From contig CAJMBK010000003.1 in NCBI GenBank assembly GCA_905211645.1, forward strand, positions 62,001 through 126,000: DNA of 64,000 nucleotides, written 5' to 3'. The DNA is from an uncultured Caryophanales bacterium. Lineage in GTDB: Bacteria; Bacillota_I; Bacilli_A; RFN20; CAG-288. Each line of letters begins with the position of its first letter. The stretch's first letter is position 1. The translations under genes and the position numbers were made by a program. The notes beneath the pieces were generated by a model. It did not search any database and was not told where the DNA came from. It worked only from the letters and a program-made list of their open reading frames with translations. Below are positions 1 to 8,854 of the stretch, in pieces.

Positions 1-287
1 AGTGAGGTAACACCTAAACCACCGAGCTGAATTAAAATAGCAACAATCGCTTGACCGAAAATAGTGAAAGTATCGTAAATATCTACACTTGCCAAGCCAG
101 TGACGCAAACAGCACTAACAGTGGTAAAAAGAGAATCTATATAGTTTAATTTGACGCCTTCTTTAACGGATATTGGAAGCATTAAAATAGCACTTCCTAA
201 AAGGATAACTATTAAAAAAGAAAGACAAATCATAGCCCCAGGTCTAAGTTTAAACCTACTTCTTTTCTTAAAGTCTTCAAGTTTCAT
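1..287 (-). CDS. ktrB: KtrB/TrkH-family potassium channel subunit, N-terminal part (cut by window edge)
   Basis: The reverse strand from an ATG at 285-287 reads into the left edge without a stop, giving about 95 residues. After a short basic N-terminus comes a hydrophobic helix, then a segment with TTVSAVCVTGLASVD followed by a second helix ending QLGGLGVTS. This is the first pore-loop unit of the KtrB/TrkH superfamily, where the VTGL glycine lies in the K+ selectivity filter and QIGGLG opens the next helix. KtrB forms the membrane channel of the Ktr K+ uptake system, gated by the cytosolic RCK protein KtrA. No ktrA is visible here. No strong ribosome binding site precedes the start, and it faces away from the next gene. 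Family assignment is firm; KtrB versus TrkH is inferred from the short N-terminus. Confidence 0.85.
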   Translation of the reverse strand, partial: MKLEDFKKRSRFKLRPGAMICLSFLIVILLGSAILMLPISVKEGVKLNYIDSLFTTVSAVCVTGLASVDIYDTFTIFGQAIVAILIQLGGLGVTS

Positions 288-377
288 ACCAAAATATTAT
301 AAAGTAATTAACTTAATTAATATCAATTTTTCATTTATTTTTTTATAAAATTATCTTTAGGATTTTTGGGAGGAAAT

Positions 378-1593
378 ATGAAATTAGCTGTCTACACAAT
401 CTTTTCAGAGTTGCATGTCAAAGAAAAACTTAAGTCTTATGAAGAAACCTTTTTAAAATCAATCAATGAAAATTTAAAGGACAATGAACTTGTCATCACC
501 AGAGACATCGATGAATTCAATAAGTATGATTTAGGTCTTATTTTGGTTCTCTCCGGTGGTTCTGAGAATAAGTTCAAAGAAGTTTATAACAAGTTAAAAG
601 CTCCTTACTATATTCTTTCATACTTCAAGAACAACTCCTTAGCCGCAAGCTTAGAAATTGCCGCTTACGTCAGAAATAACAACAAGGAAGTTGAAGTTTT
701 ACATGGTGATGCTACATACATCTCTAATCGTATCAATGAAATTGTTAATTTAAATAACAATAAGAAAGCAAAATATAATTCCACATTCACAGCAACAAGA
801 TACGGTGTTATTGGCAAACCTAGTGATTGGCTTATTGCATCCGATGTCAACTACTATGAAGTCAAAGAAAAATTCAATATGACTTTAGTTGATATCGACA
901 TTGAAGAAGTCATTAAAGATTATGAAGCTACTAGCAACGAAGCAGTTCAAGAGGTTGAACAAGAATTCGACTCACTTGAAATCCAAAAAGCCGAAAAGTT
1001 ATACAGAGTTTTTGAAAAATATCTGTGTTGAGCACAATTTAAACGGTCTTACCATCAGATGCTTTGCTCTTTTAAATACTATCTGCACAACAGCATGTTT
1101 AGCTCTTTCTAAATTGAATTCTGAAGGTTATACATGTTCATGTGAAGGTGATATTCCTTCATTAATTTCAATGCATGTAGCTAACAACCTTTTCAAACAA
1201 GCAGGATTCATGTGCAATCCTTCTCAACTTGATGTCAGCAATAACAAAATTTTATTAGCACACTGTGCAATCCCACTTGCAATGTGCACCTCCTACAAAT
1301 TTAACACACACTTTGAATCCAATACCGGTATTGGCATCAAAGGTGAATTGCAAGAAGGTGATGTAACCTTATTCAGAATCAACTGCAAACTCGATGAAGT
1401 TTTCATCTCTGAAGGAAAAATCTTAAATAACCTTTCTGAATGTGATCTTTGCAGAACTCAAGTCATCGTCGAAGGTGATAATTTATCCAAATTGTTAACT
1501 CATACTTTAGGTAATCACTTGATCTTAGTCTATGGTAAACATAGAAAAGAATTAGCTGAAGTCTTAGAAAACTTAAAGTTCAAACAAATCTAA
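378..1593 (+). pseudogene. fucose-isomerase-like protein, frameshifted near 1020
   Basis: A GGGAGG ribosome binding site sits just before the ATG at 378. The first frame (378-1031) encodes an alpha/beta N-terminal half and stops at TGA 1029-1031. The coding continues in the +1 frame to 1593, with CVEHNLNGLTIRCFALL, then SCEGDIPSLISMHVAN and LLAHCAIPLAMC, and HTLGNHLILVYG near the end. These are features of the C-terminal catalytic/metal-binding half of L-fucose/L-arabinose isomerase-like proteins. Joined by a one-base correction close to GAAAAATATCTG, the product would be about 404 residues, shorter than classic FucI. Family members isomerise aldoses and ketoses, but the substrate here is unknown. 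The shift may be a mutation, an assembly error or, less likely, programmed +1 frameshifting at the TGT-TGA. A factor-independent terminator follows. Confidence 0.72.
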
Positions 1594-1622
1594 TTTAACT
1601 GACTAATTTTATCTACTTAACA

Positions 1623-1653
1623 GGTTGATGGTTAATTTCCATCAGCCTTTTTT
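1623..1653 (+). terminator. rho-independent terminator after the isomerase-like gene
   Basis: GGTTGATGG pairs with CCATCAGCC (nine pairs, one G-U) and is followed by six Ts. Confidence 0.85.
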
Positions 1654-1660
1654 ATTCAAT

Positions 1661-1690
1661 AAAAAAGTTGTCATCGCTGACAACTTTTAT
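1661..1690 (-). terminator. rho-independent terminator of the minus-strand lipoprotein gene
   Basis: GTTGTCA / TGACAAC form a seven-pair stem with a four-base loop; on the minus strand the stem is followed by six Ts. It lies just downstream of the lipoprotein stop codon at 1717. Confidence 0.85.
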
Positions 1691-1716
1691 GTAATCATTA
1701 CAAATTGTTAATTTAA

Positions 1717-3457
1717 TTATTCTGCTGCTTCAACTAAATAATTTACAGCATTAACAAGAGAGTCACTGAATGATTTATCTGCGTAAGTCTTGTAATCATC
1801 CAAATAACCTTTCTTGACAGTAATTGTGAAGTCTTCACCGACATTGTACAAGGCAAAGTCGCGGAATTTATACTTCTTAATATTAGTTGGATTAGTAGCA
1901 TCCAATTGAAGTTTTGCTTTATCATTTAAAGAGAACTTCTTAAATGTAACTGTTGAACTGCTTGAAGGGAAAACTAATGTATCTGTAGTTGCTTTATTAA
2001 CATAATAAATATCAGCACCATCGATATCAGAGATATATTTACCTTCATTATCTTTGAATTCTTTATTTTCTGCATTGACTGTAACTGAGAATTCACCAGA
2101 AACAAATGAGAATGCACCTTCATATAAATATGTTGTATCACTAGGAATAACATAACTTTCTGCAACTGCTGCAGGTCTAATTAACTTAGTGAAGTTTTCA
2201 TATTGTCCTGCAAATAATAAGTTATCGATAACTTTGAAGTTGGTGTTACTTGTATTAACAGTGATTGTCTTTAAAGTTTCTTTATAGAATGCCCATTCAC
2301 CGTTTGTTGCTAAAGCAACATTTGCACCGATTTCTAAGCTTTCAACTGTTGGAGCGACATAAATAATGTTGGTTGCAGTTGATTTATTTAAAGTTAACAA
2401 ACCATCTTTGTAGCTGTAATTTGTTTCATCAGCTGCAAAGGTAAAACTTGTTAATTTATCATTATGTAAGAATTGAAGTGGATTTAATGTTGATGTACCT
2501 AATTTTCTTTCAAATGTGATTGATCTCAAACTTGTACAATCATAGAAAGCATAGTTACCAATTATTAAAGAAGTGGATGTTGAACTTGAGAAAACAATTT
2601 CTGCAACGGAAGAACCCATGAAGGCTGCTTCGCTAACTTTAGTAACAGTACCAGGAATTACGACTTTAGTAAAATCAGTTTTGTTTTGGAATAAGGTTGT
2701 AGGAATAGTTTTAACTGTGACTTCGCCAACCTTTTCAGGAATTGTGACTACACCATCAACTGCGACATAAGATGTGAGTTCACCTTTATTATTGACAGCA
2801 AATTCTTTGATAAGGCCTAAGTCTTCTTTTGCTTGAGTGAGTGCTAATTTTGATAATTCAACAACTTTTTTACCAGAAACTGTAGCACCTGTACCTGCTG
2901 CAAAATCGACATCACCGGTATCAGAACCGACTAAACCGAAATCGTTGTCGACAAGACCAGTATTATCATCGCCAGGTCTATTTGTGTAAGGTGTGAAGAC
3001 TTGAACGTCAACAATAGTTGCATTACTATCGATCAAGAATAAAGCACTAACAGTTTGATTGAAGGTATTTGCATCACTACCTTTGTAGATATAAAGGTTC
3101 TTTTCTACGACTTCATATTTTGCAACAATTTTATCTTTTGCTACATGACTGCTAACAATAACATGACCTTCAAAATTCAATTTTTTAATGAATTCTTTGT
3201 CTTGTTCAGGAATATTGTCTGCATATGTAATCTTTGTTTCTTCAGTAGAACTGGAAGAATCAGAAGAGTTAGCAGATGATGTTGATGATGTTGATGAAGA
3301 TGATGTTGATGTTGATGATGATGTTGATGATGTTGATGAAGATGTGTCTGAAGATACAGTAGATGATGGCTTTGGTGTGTCGTCACAAGAGGCTAGTAAG
3401 CCCCCCCCCGAGACAAACGGCAAGCATAGAACTAAGTAATAATTTATTAAATTTCAT
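1717..3457 (-). CDS. lipoprotein with FMN-binding-like and BspA-type leucine-rich-repeat domains; signal peptide out of frame at a poly-G tract
   Basis: The body is open from 3423 to 1717 (568 codons), but the only in-frame start there is a TTG without ribosome binding site. A proper start lies at 3457 (ATG, preceded by AGAAAGG) and encodes a signal peptide MKFNKLLLSSMLAVCLG that reaches a run of nine Gs (3401-3409). With eight or eleven Gs it would continue in frame into LLASCDD, a good lipobox with Cys as lipid anchor. With nine it is out of frame. After the Cys come about 45 Ser/Thr linker residues, then a region with GTGATVSGKKVVELSKLAL, which resembles the FMN-attachment motif of RnfG/NqrC-type FMN-binding domains. 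Repeats such as VVIPGTVTKVSEAAF and IGNYAFYDCTSLRSITF follow, typical of BspA-like LRR_5 surface proteins. Likely surface-exposed, with a possible redox or adhesion role. The tract suggests phase variation (off in this copy) or a homopolymer sequencing error. Confidence 0.8.
3401..3409. repeat. nine-base C/G homopolymer inside the lipoprotein signal-peptide codons
   Basis: A run of nine Cs on the plus strand in a strongly AT-rich genome. It falls between the hydrophobic core and the lipobox, so changing the tract by one base switches the reading frame of the whole lipoprotein. Confidence 0.95.
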
Positions 3458-3656
3458 AAGTTTACCTTTCTTTATCGTTTTACATTTTATCCAAAAAATG
3501 ATAACGGTAGTTAATAATAACAAGCAAATATGCTCAAAAGTTGCATGTTATACACACATTTTGCTCATATCATCTAATTTTAGGGGGAAAATGTGCAATA
3601 AATAAGCAAATTTTATAAGCGATTTAATAGATTAAAATTGTTATAATTTTTCACAT

Positions 3657-3742
3657 GGAGAAATACCCAAGAGGCTGAAGGGACTAGTTTCGAAAACTGG
3701 CAGTATGGTTTCATAGCGAGGGTTCGAATCCCTCTTTCTCCG
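3657..3742 (+). tRNA. tRNA-Ser (anticodon CGA)
   Basis: The acceptor stem GGAGAAA (3657-3663) pairs with TTTCTCC (3735-3741), with G as discriminator base. The anticodon stem CTAGT/ACTGG encloses TTCGAAA, placing anticodon CGA at 3691-3693 to read the serine codon UCG. The T arm contains GGTTCGAATCC. A long variable arm lies between the anticodon and T arms, as expected for a class II tRNA-Ser. CCA is not encoded. A TATAAT lies at 3642-3647, about ten bases upstream of the 5' end. Confidence 0.95.
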
Positions 3743-3752
3743 ATTTTTTATT

Positions 3753-3777
3753 GGAAGGTTTACCCTTCCTTTTTTTA
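3753..3777 (+). terminator. terminator of tRNA-Ser
   Basis: GGAAGG / CCTTCC stem with a five-base loop followed by a run of eight Ts, starting eleven bases after the tRNA. Confidence 0.85.
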
Positions 3778-3779
3778 AT

Positions 3780-3885
3780 AAAAAGACGACCCTACAAGGT
3801 AGAGTCGGTACGACTAAAACAGACGACTATAAATAGAGAGCCGACAACTCAAACTGGGTAACCTTTGCTCTAACTAAATTATAGC
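3780..3885 (-). ncRNA. candidate small structured RNA with its own promoter and terminator
   Basis: No protein is encoded here. On the minus strand a TATAAT-like box (about 3884-3889) is followed by roughly 100 bases ending in a nine-pair hairpin, CGACTCTAC / GTAGGGTCG, and a run of five Ts. The interval contains two adjacent imperfect copies of a 33-36-base unit (3785-3820 and 3822-3854). A second small hairpin, AGTCG-TAC-CGACT, shares bases with the terminator stem, so the two are mutually exclusive, as in an attenuator. No known RNA family was recognised. It could equally be an orphan leader or degenerate repeats. Confidence 0.35.
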
Positions 3886-3970
3886 TATAATTTTTTAACA
3901 AATTCTCAATATAAAAATTCTAACCTTAAAAAAACACCATCGATATAAACCACATCCAACATCGCCAATT

Positions 3971-4005
3971 CAAAAAGGCTTACCAATTAATATTCTGATA
4001 AGCCT
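3971..4005 (-). terminator. terminator of the flavodiiron/phosphodiesterase operon
   Basis: On the minus strand AGGCTTATC pairs with GGTAAGCCT (one G-U) and a run of five Ts follows, just downstream of the stop codon at 4033. Confidence 0.75.
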
Positions 4006-4032
4006 ACATTATTAATTAGAGGAAAAACTAAA

Positions 4033-4863
4033 TTATTTTCTTGTGAAATATCTAACTTTAAGAACAAGAGTATAGATAAAGAATAATAGGTAAAATCCAA
4101 ACAAGAACAAGAAAATATAAATCTGATAAGGTAAATTCTCAAAATCAAATTCTCTAATCATAGAAAGTACCGACATAATAATCATAACAACTGAGCTTAC
4201 GCTTGTGATTGTATAAGAAATTACTGAAATAACATTATGTCGATAACTACGATTAAAAGTATCTAAAATCGCTAAAAAGACTGTGAAGATACTTAAAATG
4301 ATTCCAATAATCCAGAAAATATAAGAATTTGATTCTGAGAATGTGGTGAATAATTCAACAAAATTATCCTTTGTTTGAAACGCTGCATTCAAACTTGAAA
4401 TATCAGGAAATAATCCTAAAAATACATATGCAAATACACCAAGAAAAACTATTGGATTAATGATGTAAATTAACATCGATAAATTGATCGAGTTTGCTCT
4501 TTCCTTATCTTTTAACTCATCATATATAGAATCTTTATTTGTTAAACTTCCAAGATTTTGTCTGTAAAAAGCAGGGTTTCTATATTTGAAAATAAGATAT
4601 TGTTTAGAGTAATAATTTGAAATTACCAACTTATCTTGATAAGTAAGAGATTGATTTAAAATATCCAACAATATATACAATTCTGCTTCAGTAGGCAAGA
4701 CTAAATTTTCCTCTATTTCATAATAGTGATGCTCTTCCATTTTTGCTAAACGAGCAACACTTTGAAATGAGTAATTATTCTTTTCTCTTAGCTTTTTGAA
4801 GTTAAGATAAGGAGCCATTGAAACATCAATTTTAATCTTTTTCTCTTCCTTGGTATTTTTCAT
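4033..4863 (-). CDS. membrane protein with N-terminal HTH (XRE-like) domain
   Basis: 276 residues. Residues 20-75 (NFKKLREKNNYSFQSVARLAKM...YEIEENLVLPTEAELYILLDIL) have the spacing of an XRE/Cro helix-turn-helix: an LR.....S...VA motif, a recognition-helix segment, and a P-turn followed by a helix. The C-terminal half carries about four hydrophobic helices (for example INPIVFLGVFAYVFLGLF and IYIFLFLFGFYLLFFIYTLV). The architecture, a cytosolic DNA-binding-like head on a membrane stalk, recalls RodZ-like proteins and membrane-bound XRE regulators, but specific function is unknown. It starts one base after the stop of the phosphodiesterase gene and is the last gene of that operon. Confidence 0.6.
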   Translation of the reverse strand: MKNTKEEKKIKIDVSMAPYLNFKKLREKNNYSFQSVARLAKMEEHHYYEIEENLVLPTEAELYILLDILNQSLTYQDKLVISNYYSKQYLIFKYRNPAFYRQNLGSLTNKDSIYDELKDKERANSINLSMLIYIINPIVFLGVFAYVFLGLFPDISSLNAAFQTKDNFVELFTTFSESNSYIFWIIGIILSIFTVFLAILDTFNRSYRHNVISVISYTITSVSSVVMIIMSVLSMIREFDFENLPYQIYIFLFLFGFYLLFFIYTLVLKVRYFTRK

Positions 4864-4864
4864 A

Positions 4865-5416
4865 CTAAATTACTGTAGCACAGATTTCTTCTAAAGTATC
4901 TAAATTGATAAAGCTTAAGCGGTTATCCTCAATTCTAACAAAAGATTTTGTGTTATCTTTAGGCATGGAAATTGAGCCAGGATTTGCATGAATAATCCTA
5001 GTTCCAGGAATTAAATCACTGACTTTTACATGGGTATGACCGGTTAAAACAACGTCAACACCCTTTTCTTTTGCTAAAGCTTCATAATCGTGATGACCAT
5101 GGCAAAGAAGGTATTTTCTACCACCTAACTCAATGTAGTAATCTGGGTAAATGCCAAATTCTGAAACCATCTCATCAACTTCTGCTTCGCAGTTTCCTTT
5201 GACTGCAATAATTTTATCTTTGTACTCATTGAGTAAACTTACGCATTCTTTTGGTGAATAACTTGAAGTAGGAATATTTCTTGGACCAGAATAGTAAAGA
5301 TCACCTAAAATGAAGATTTTATCTGGATTAAATTTTCCATCACCAAAATTGACATCGAAAACTTTCTTTAAATCTTCATAAGAACCGTGAATATCACTTA
5401 TCACAAGTATTTTCAT
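4865..5416 (-). CDS. YfcE/MJ0936-family metallophosphoesterase
   Basis: 183 residues from the ATG at 5416; the frame is open further upstream, but MKILVISDIHGS at this ATG is the canonical N-terminus. Metal-binding motifs are in order: DIHG, GDLYYSG, GNCEAEVD (GNxD/E variant), CHGHH and GHTH. These define the small YfcE-type calcineurin-like phosphodiesterases, cytosolic enzymes that use two divalent metals and often hydrolyse cyclic nucleotides or generic phosphodiesters in vitro. The start lies inside the end of the flavodiiron gene (23-base overlap), so translation is probably coupled. The physiological substrate is not predictable. Confidence 0.88.
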   Translation of the reverse strand: MKILVISDIHGSYEDLKKVFDVNFGDGKFNPDKIFILGDLYYSGPRNIPTSSYSPKECVSLLNEYKDKIIAVKGNCEAEVDEMVSEFGIYPDYYIELGGRKYLLCHGHHDYEALAKEKGVDVVLTGHTHVKVSDLIPGTRIIHANPGSISMPKDNTKSFVRIEDNRLSFINLDTLEEICATVI

Positions 5417-6602
5417 ACTGACTGTTAACCTCAATTAAAGTTCTGATCTTGAGTTTGAGTTCGTTCAACTTCTCTTCGCTTGGAATATAGCTGACTGCAA
5501 AACCTTTTTCATCCAAGGATTTAAATCCGCATTCTGCTAACTCCTTATTTAAAACTAACAAACCTTTGTTGTTCCAACCATAGCTTCCAAATGCGTAGCA
5601 AATCTTATTCTTTGGTGAAAGACCTTTGATGTAGCATAAAAATGCTGCAACTGTAGGAAGAATTTGATTGTTCAATGTTGGTGAGCCAACAATAACGTAT
5701 TTGGAATCAATTAAGTCGGAAATAATATCGGATGGGTGAGTACCTTTCAAATCGTAGAAATGAGTTCTAATACCCATTTCGGTTAAAGATTCGTTGATTG
5801 CATCTGCCATCTTTTCTGTTGAATGCCACATTGAATCGTAAACAATCAAAGCATCTTCTGCATCAGTTTGTGTTGCCCAAGATTCATACTTAGCAATGAT
5901 ATCTTTGACATGTTTTCTATACATGACACCATGGCTAGGTAAGATCATGTCGATATCTAAAGTCTTAACAACATTAACTGCTTTCAAAGCTTCTTTACCA
6001 TAGCAAAGAAGGATGTTTGCATAGTATTTCTTTGCTTCGAATTCAATAACTGACCAATCTACTTCATCATCCCAACGTTTGTTGGTGCAAAGATGTTGAC
6101 CAAAACCATCGTTTGAATACAAAATCTTATCATGTTCTTCATAAGTAACCATATTATCTGGCCAGTGAAGTAATGGAGTAGTAACAAAGTGGAATGTTCT
6201 TTCACCGATATTTAAAGTTGAGTTAGTTCTGATTGGCTCTAAATTCAAATCGTTACCGTAGTGAGCTCTCAAGCCAGAAACACCGGAGCCAGCTGCGGTA
6301 GCAATTCTCATCTTAGGATTGTATTTAACAATTGCAGGAATGGAACCGGAGTGATCCATCTCAACATGGTTTGAAATTAAAAGTTCAATCTTACTTGGAT
6401 CGATGACTGATTTGATTCTTTCGATCATCTGCTCTGCAAATGGAGCTTTAACTGTATCAACCAAAGTGATTGTCTTATCTAAAATTAAATAGGCATTGTA
6501 TGTGGAACCACGTTGTGTGTTATAACCATGGAATGAACGTAATGAATAATCCAATGCGCCAACCCAATAAACATTATCATTGATTTTTACTGCTTTATAC
6601 AT
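5394..6602 (-). CDS. fprA: flavodiiron protein (A-type flavoprotein, FprA family)
   Basis: 402 residues. The N-terminal metallo-beta-lactamase-like domain carries the di-iron ligands HVEMDHSGS, then LLHWPDNMVTY and LPSHGVMYR. The C-terminal flavodoxin domain starts about residue 255 (IVYDSMWHSTEKMA, the FMN phosphate loop, and VGSPTLNNQILP). No rubredoxin or flavin reductase domain is fused, so an external electron donor is needed. Flavodiiron proteins reduce O2 to water or NO to N2O in anaerobes and protect against oxidative or nitrosative stress. First gene of a three-gene operon. It ends with TGA, which argues for the standard genetic code. Confidence 0.95.
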   Translation of the reverse strand: MYKAVKINDNVYWVGALDYSLRSFHGYNTQRGSTYNAYLILDKTITLVDTVKAPFAEQMIERIKSVIDPSKIELLISNHVEMDHSGSIPAIVKYNPKMRIATAAGSGVSGLRAHYGNDLNLEPIRTNSTLNIGERTFHFVTTPLLHWPDNMVTYEEHDKILYSNDGFGQHLCTNKRWDDEVDWSVIEFEAKKYYANILLCYGKEALKAVNVVKTLDIDMILPSHGVMYRKHVKDIIAKYESWATQTDAEDALIVYDSMWHSTEKMADAINESLTEMGIRTHFYDLKGTHPSDIISDLIDSKYVIVGSPTLNNQILPTVAAFLCYIKGLSPKNKICYAFGSYGWNNKGLLVLNKELAECGFKSLDEKGFAVSYIPSEEKLNELKLKIRTLIEVNSQYENTCDK

Positions 6603-6731
6603 ATTAAAAAACCTTTCTGTATCATCTTAATTATATTAATTTGAACTTCATAAAATCTAATCGACACGTCTAATATTACGATTTTTAATTTTTTTCTATT
6701 TCTTTTTAAACTTTTCTCTGCCTCATGCGAT

Positions 6732-6784
6732 ATATAGGTTAGAAGGAAATAAAATTTCTTTCGAAAGGTATTTATAACCTATAT
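6732..6784 (+). promoter_or_regulatory. structured leader upstream of the 607-residue membrane protein
   Basis: In the 276-base gap between divergent genes, ATATAGGTTA (6732-6741) and TAACCTATAT (6775-6784) form a perfect ten-base inverted repeat. It encloses an inner hairpin, GAAGGAAAT / ATTTCTTTC. It may be a structured 5' untranslated region or an operator. No riboswitch consensus was recognised. The rest of the gap is AT-rich promoter-like sequence; GAGAGGAA precedes the ATG at 6879. Confidence 0.4.
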
Positions 6785-6878
6785 CCTATAAATATCAATA
6801 ATTAAATTAGATAGTCAAACAGGATAACTTGTTATGGTTTTTCTATAATTGTTATAAGAAAAGAGAGGAATTTCAAAT

Positions 6879-8702
6879 ATGGCAGACGAAATCTTTGAAC
6901 CGGTTGATCTCTACAATTCTCAATTTAAACATAAAGTTAAAGAAGTTGCTGAGAAGTATTATGATGAATTAACTAAAATAGCAAATATCGATATCAACAA
7001 AAATAGAACTGATGTTAAAAAGTACAACGAGTTGAATGTTAAGTATCAAGCAGCAAAAAATAAATTGAACTCTTCCAAAATCTTAGAAACAGTTGCAATT
7101 GTTTTTGGTGTAATTTTTTTAATTGCTGGTGTCCTTTTAATTATTGCTGGTGTTTTCAAAGCTCTCAATTTAGCAATTGGACTAGGAGTTGGTATTACAC
7201 TTTTAGTTCTCGGTGTGATACTTTTTGTTCTTAGATTCACAATAATAAAGAAAAGGATTAATCAAAACCTTATTTCAGCAACTAAGAAATTAGATGCAGT
7301 AAATAAACAGTACAAAATCTGTTTAGATGAGATGGAACCACTTAACAATTCATTTGAATGGACAATCGCTCAGGATGTATTTGAACAAGTCACTCCACTT
7401 ATTCAATTGGATCCAGTTTTTGATATGAAGAAATTCACCTATTTGCAAGAAAAGTTTGGATATGGAGAAAATAAAGACCCAAACCAATCCTCATTATTCG
7501 TTTTATCAGGTTCAATCAATGGTAATCCATTCGTCTTGGATAGAAGAAAAGTTCACTACACAGTTGACCATGTTTATACAGGTTCAATTACAATTCATTG
7601 GACAGAAACAATCCATACAAAAGATGGTATTCAAAGAGTTTCTCGTTCTCAAGTTTTGACTGCTTCAGTTACTAAACCTAAGGAAGTTTTTAATCCAAGA
7701 ACTGTTGTCACTTACGGTAATGAAGCGGCTCCTAATTTAACATTCTCACGTTCCCCTTCTGGAGCGAAAGGTAAATCTGAAAAAGAAATCGACTCTCTTG
7801 TCAAAAGTAGAACAAAAGATATTCAAAAGATGGCAGAAAAAGCCGTCAGTAAAGGTCAGCGTTTCACCGCTTTAGCAAATAATGAATTCGATGCCCTTTT
7901 TGGTGCAACCGATAGAAACAACGAAGTTGAATTCCGTTTACTTTTCACACCTCTTGCTCAAACTAACATGGTTGATTTAATTAGAAGTCAAGAACCATAT
8001 GGTGACGATTTCTATTTTGTTAAAGAAAAGATGTTGAATTACATAATGTCAGAACACTCTCAAGGTTTTGATTACTCCTGTAATCCTGCATCATTTATCA
8101 ATCACTCTTACGATTTAGGCAAAGAGTTCTTTGTCAATTACATGTGTGAATATTTCAAGGGTCTCTACTTCGATTTAGTCCCAATTTTAAATATACCAAT
8201 GTATCAGATGCATAAACCAATTGAAGCCATCTATGAGCATCCATTTGAAAGAAGATTCACTTCATATGAATCAGAAGTTATGGCAAACAGTTTGAAAAAA
8301 GATGATTTTAAACCAGATAGCTGCGATACTGATTTCATTTTAAAGACTTCTTTACTTTCTACCGATGAAGAAAAAGGTAGTGATATGTACAGAGTTGAAG
8401 CGTATGGATACAAAATGGTTCCTCAAGTTGATTATGTTCCTACAATGGGTGGTGACGGAAGAATGCATAACGTTCCAGTTCATTGGTATGAATATGTTCC
8501 AGTTACTAAAGCTTCAGCTATGGATATGTCAGAATACAAGATTTCCAACAAGGAAATGAAAGATCCAAATGTATGGAATCAATTTTTGGCTTATTTACAA
8601 AACAATTTCTCGCAATTCCCAATTGTTAATTATGTTGCAAGAAGAAATCTTGTAGGTATATACCTCGGAACAATTAATGATGATGACTCTATAAATAGTT
8701 AG
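6879..8702 (+). CDS. membrane protein paired with LemA
   Basis: 607 residues. A cytoplasmic N-terminus (1-65) is followed by two adjacent transmembrane helices (about 70-115, rich in I/V/L/G) and a large soluble C-terminal region of nearly 500 residues without a recognised catalytic motif. There is no signal peptide. The gene is followed after 152 bases by lemA. LemA proteins are often encoded next to large membrane proteins of DUF3137-like or TPM type, so a shared membrane-stress or envelope role is plausible, but this is context only. Confidence 0.6.
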   Translation: MADEIFEPVDLYNSQFKHKVKEVAEKYYDELTKIANIDINKNRTDVKKYNELNVKYQAAKNKLNSSKILETVAIVFGVIFLIAGVLLIIAGVFKALNLAIGLGVGITLLVLGVILFVLRFTIIKKRINQNLISATKKLDAVNKQYKICLDEMEPLNNSFEWTIAQDVFEQVTPLIQLDPVFDMKKFTYLQEKFGYGENKDPNQSSLFVLSGSINGNPFVLDRRKVHYTVDHVYTGSITIHWTETIHTKDGIQRVSRSQVLTASVTKPKEVFNPRTVVTYGNEAAPNLTFSRSPSGAKGKSEKEIDSLVKSRTKDIQKMAEKAVSKGQRFTALANNEFDALFGATDRNNEVEFRLLFTPLAQTNMVDLIRSQEPYGDDFYFVKEKMLNYIMSEHSQGFDYSCNPASFINHSYDLGKEFFVNYMCEYFKGLYFDLVPILNIPMYQMHKPIEAIYEHPFERRFTSYESEVMANSLKKDDFKPDSCDTDFILKTSLLSTDEEKGSDMYRVEAYGYKMVPQVDYVPTMGGDGRMHNVPVHWYEYVPVTKASAMDMSEYKISNKEMKDPNVWNQFLAYLQNNFSQFPIVNYVARRNLVGIYLGTINDDDSINS

Positions 8703-8854
8703 TACCATTAGTTCATATCAATTGAAAAGACAGTATAAACAGATACCTAGAGAACCATTTATAGCCAATATCACTAAGACGGTTTTTACTATTAAAATAA
8801 TCAAATAAGTACAATTGTTGTAAAATGTTAATAGATGAAAAAGGAGAATTGACT

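Noticed and set aside
3177..3386. Minus-strand His/Gln-rich ORF and plus-strand Asp/Val-rich ORF over the Ser-linker
   Set aside because: Both are other-frame readings of the Ser/Thr codon repeat of the lipoprotein.
3785..3854. Adjacent 36- and 33-base repeats ending CTAAAAC/CTCAAAC as a CRISPR remnant or tracrRNA
   Set aside because: No spacer lies between them, there are only two divergent copies, and no cas gene is in the window; kept only as a possible small RNA.
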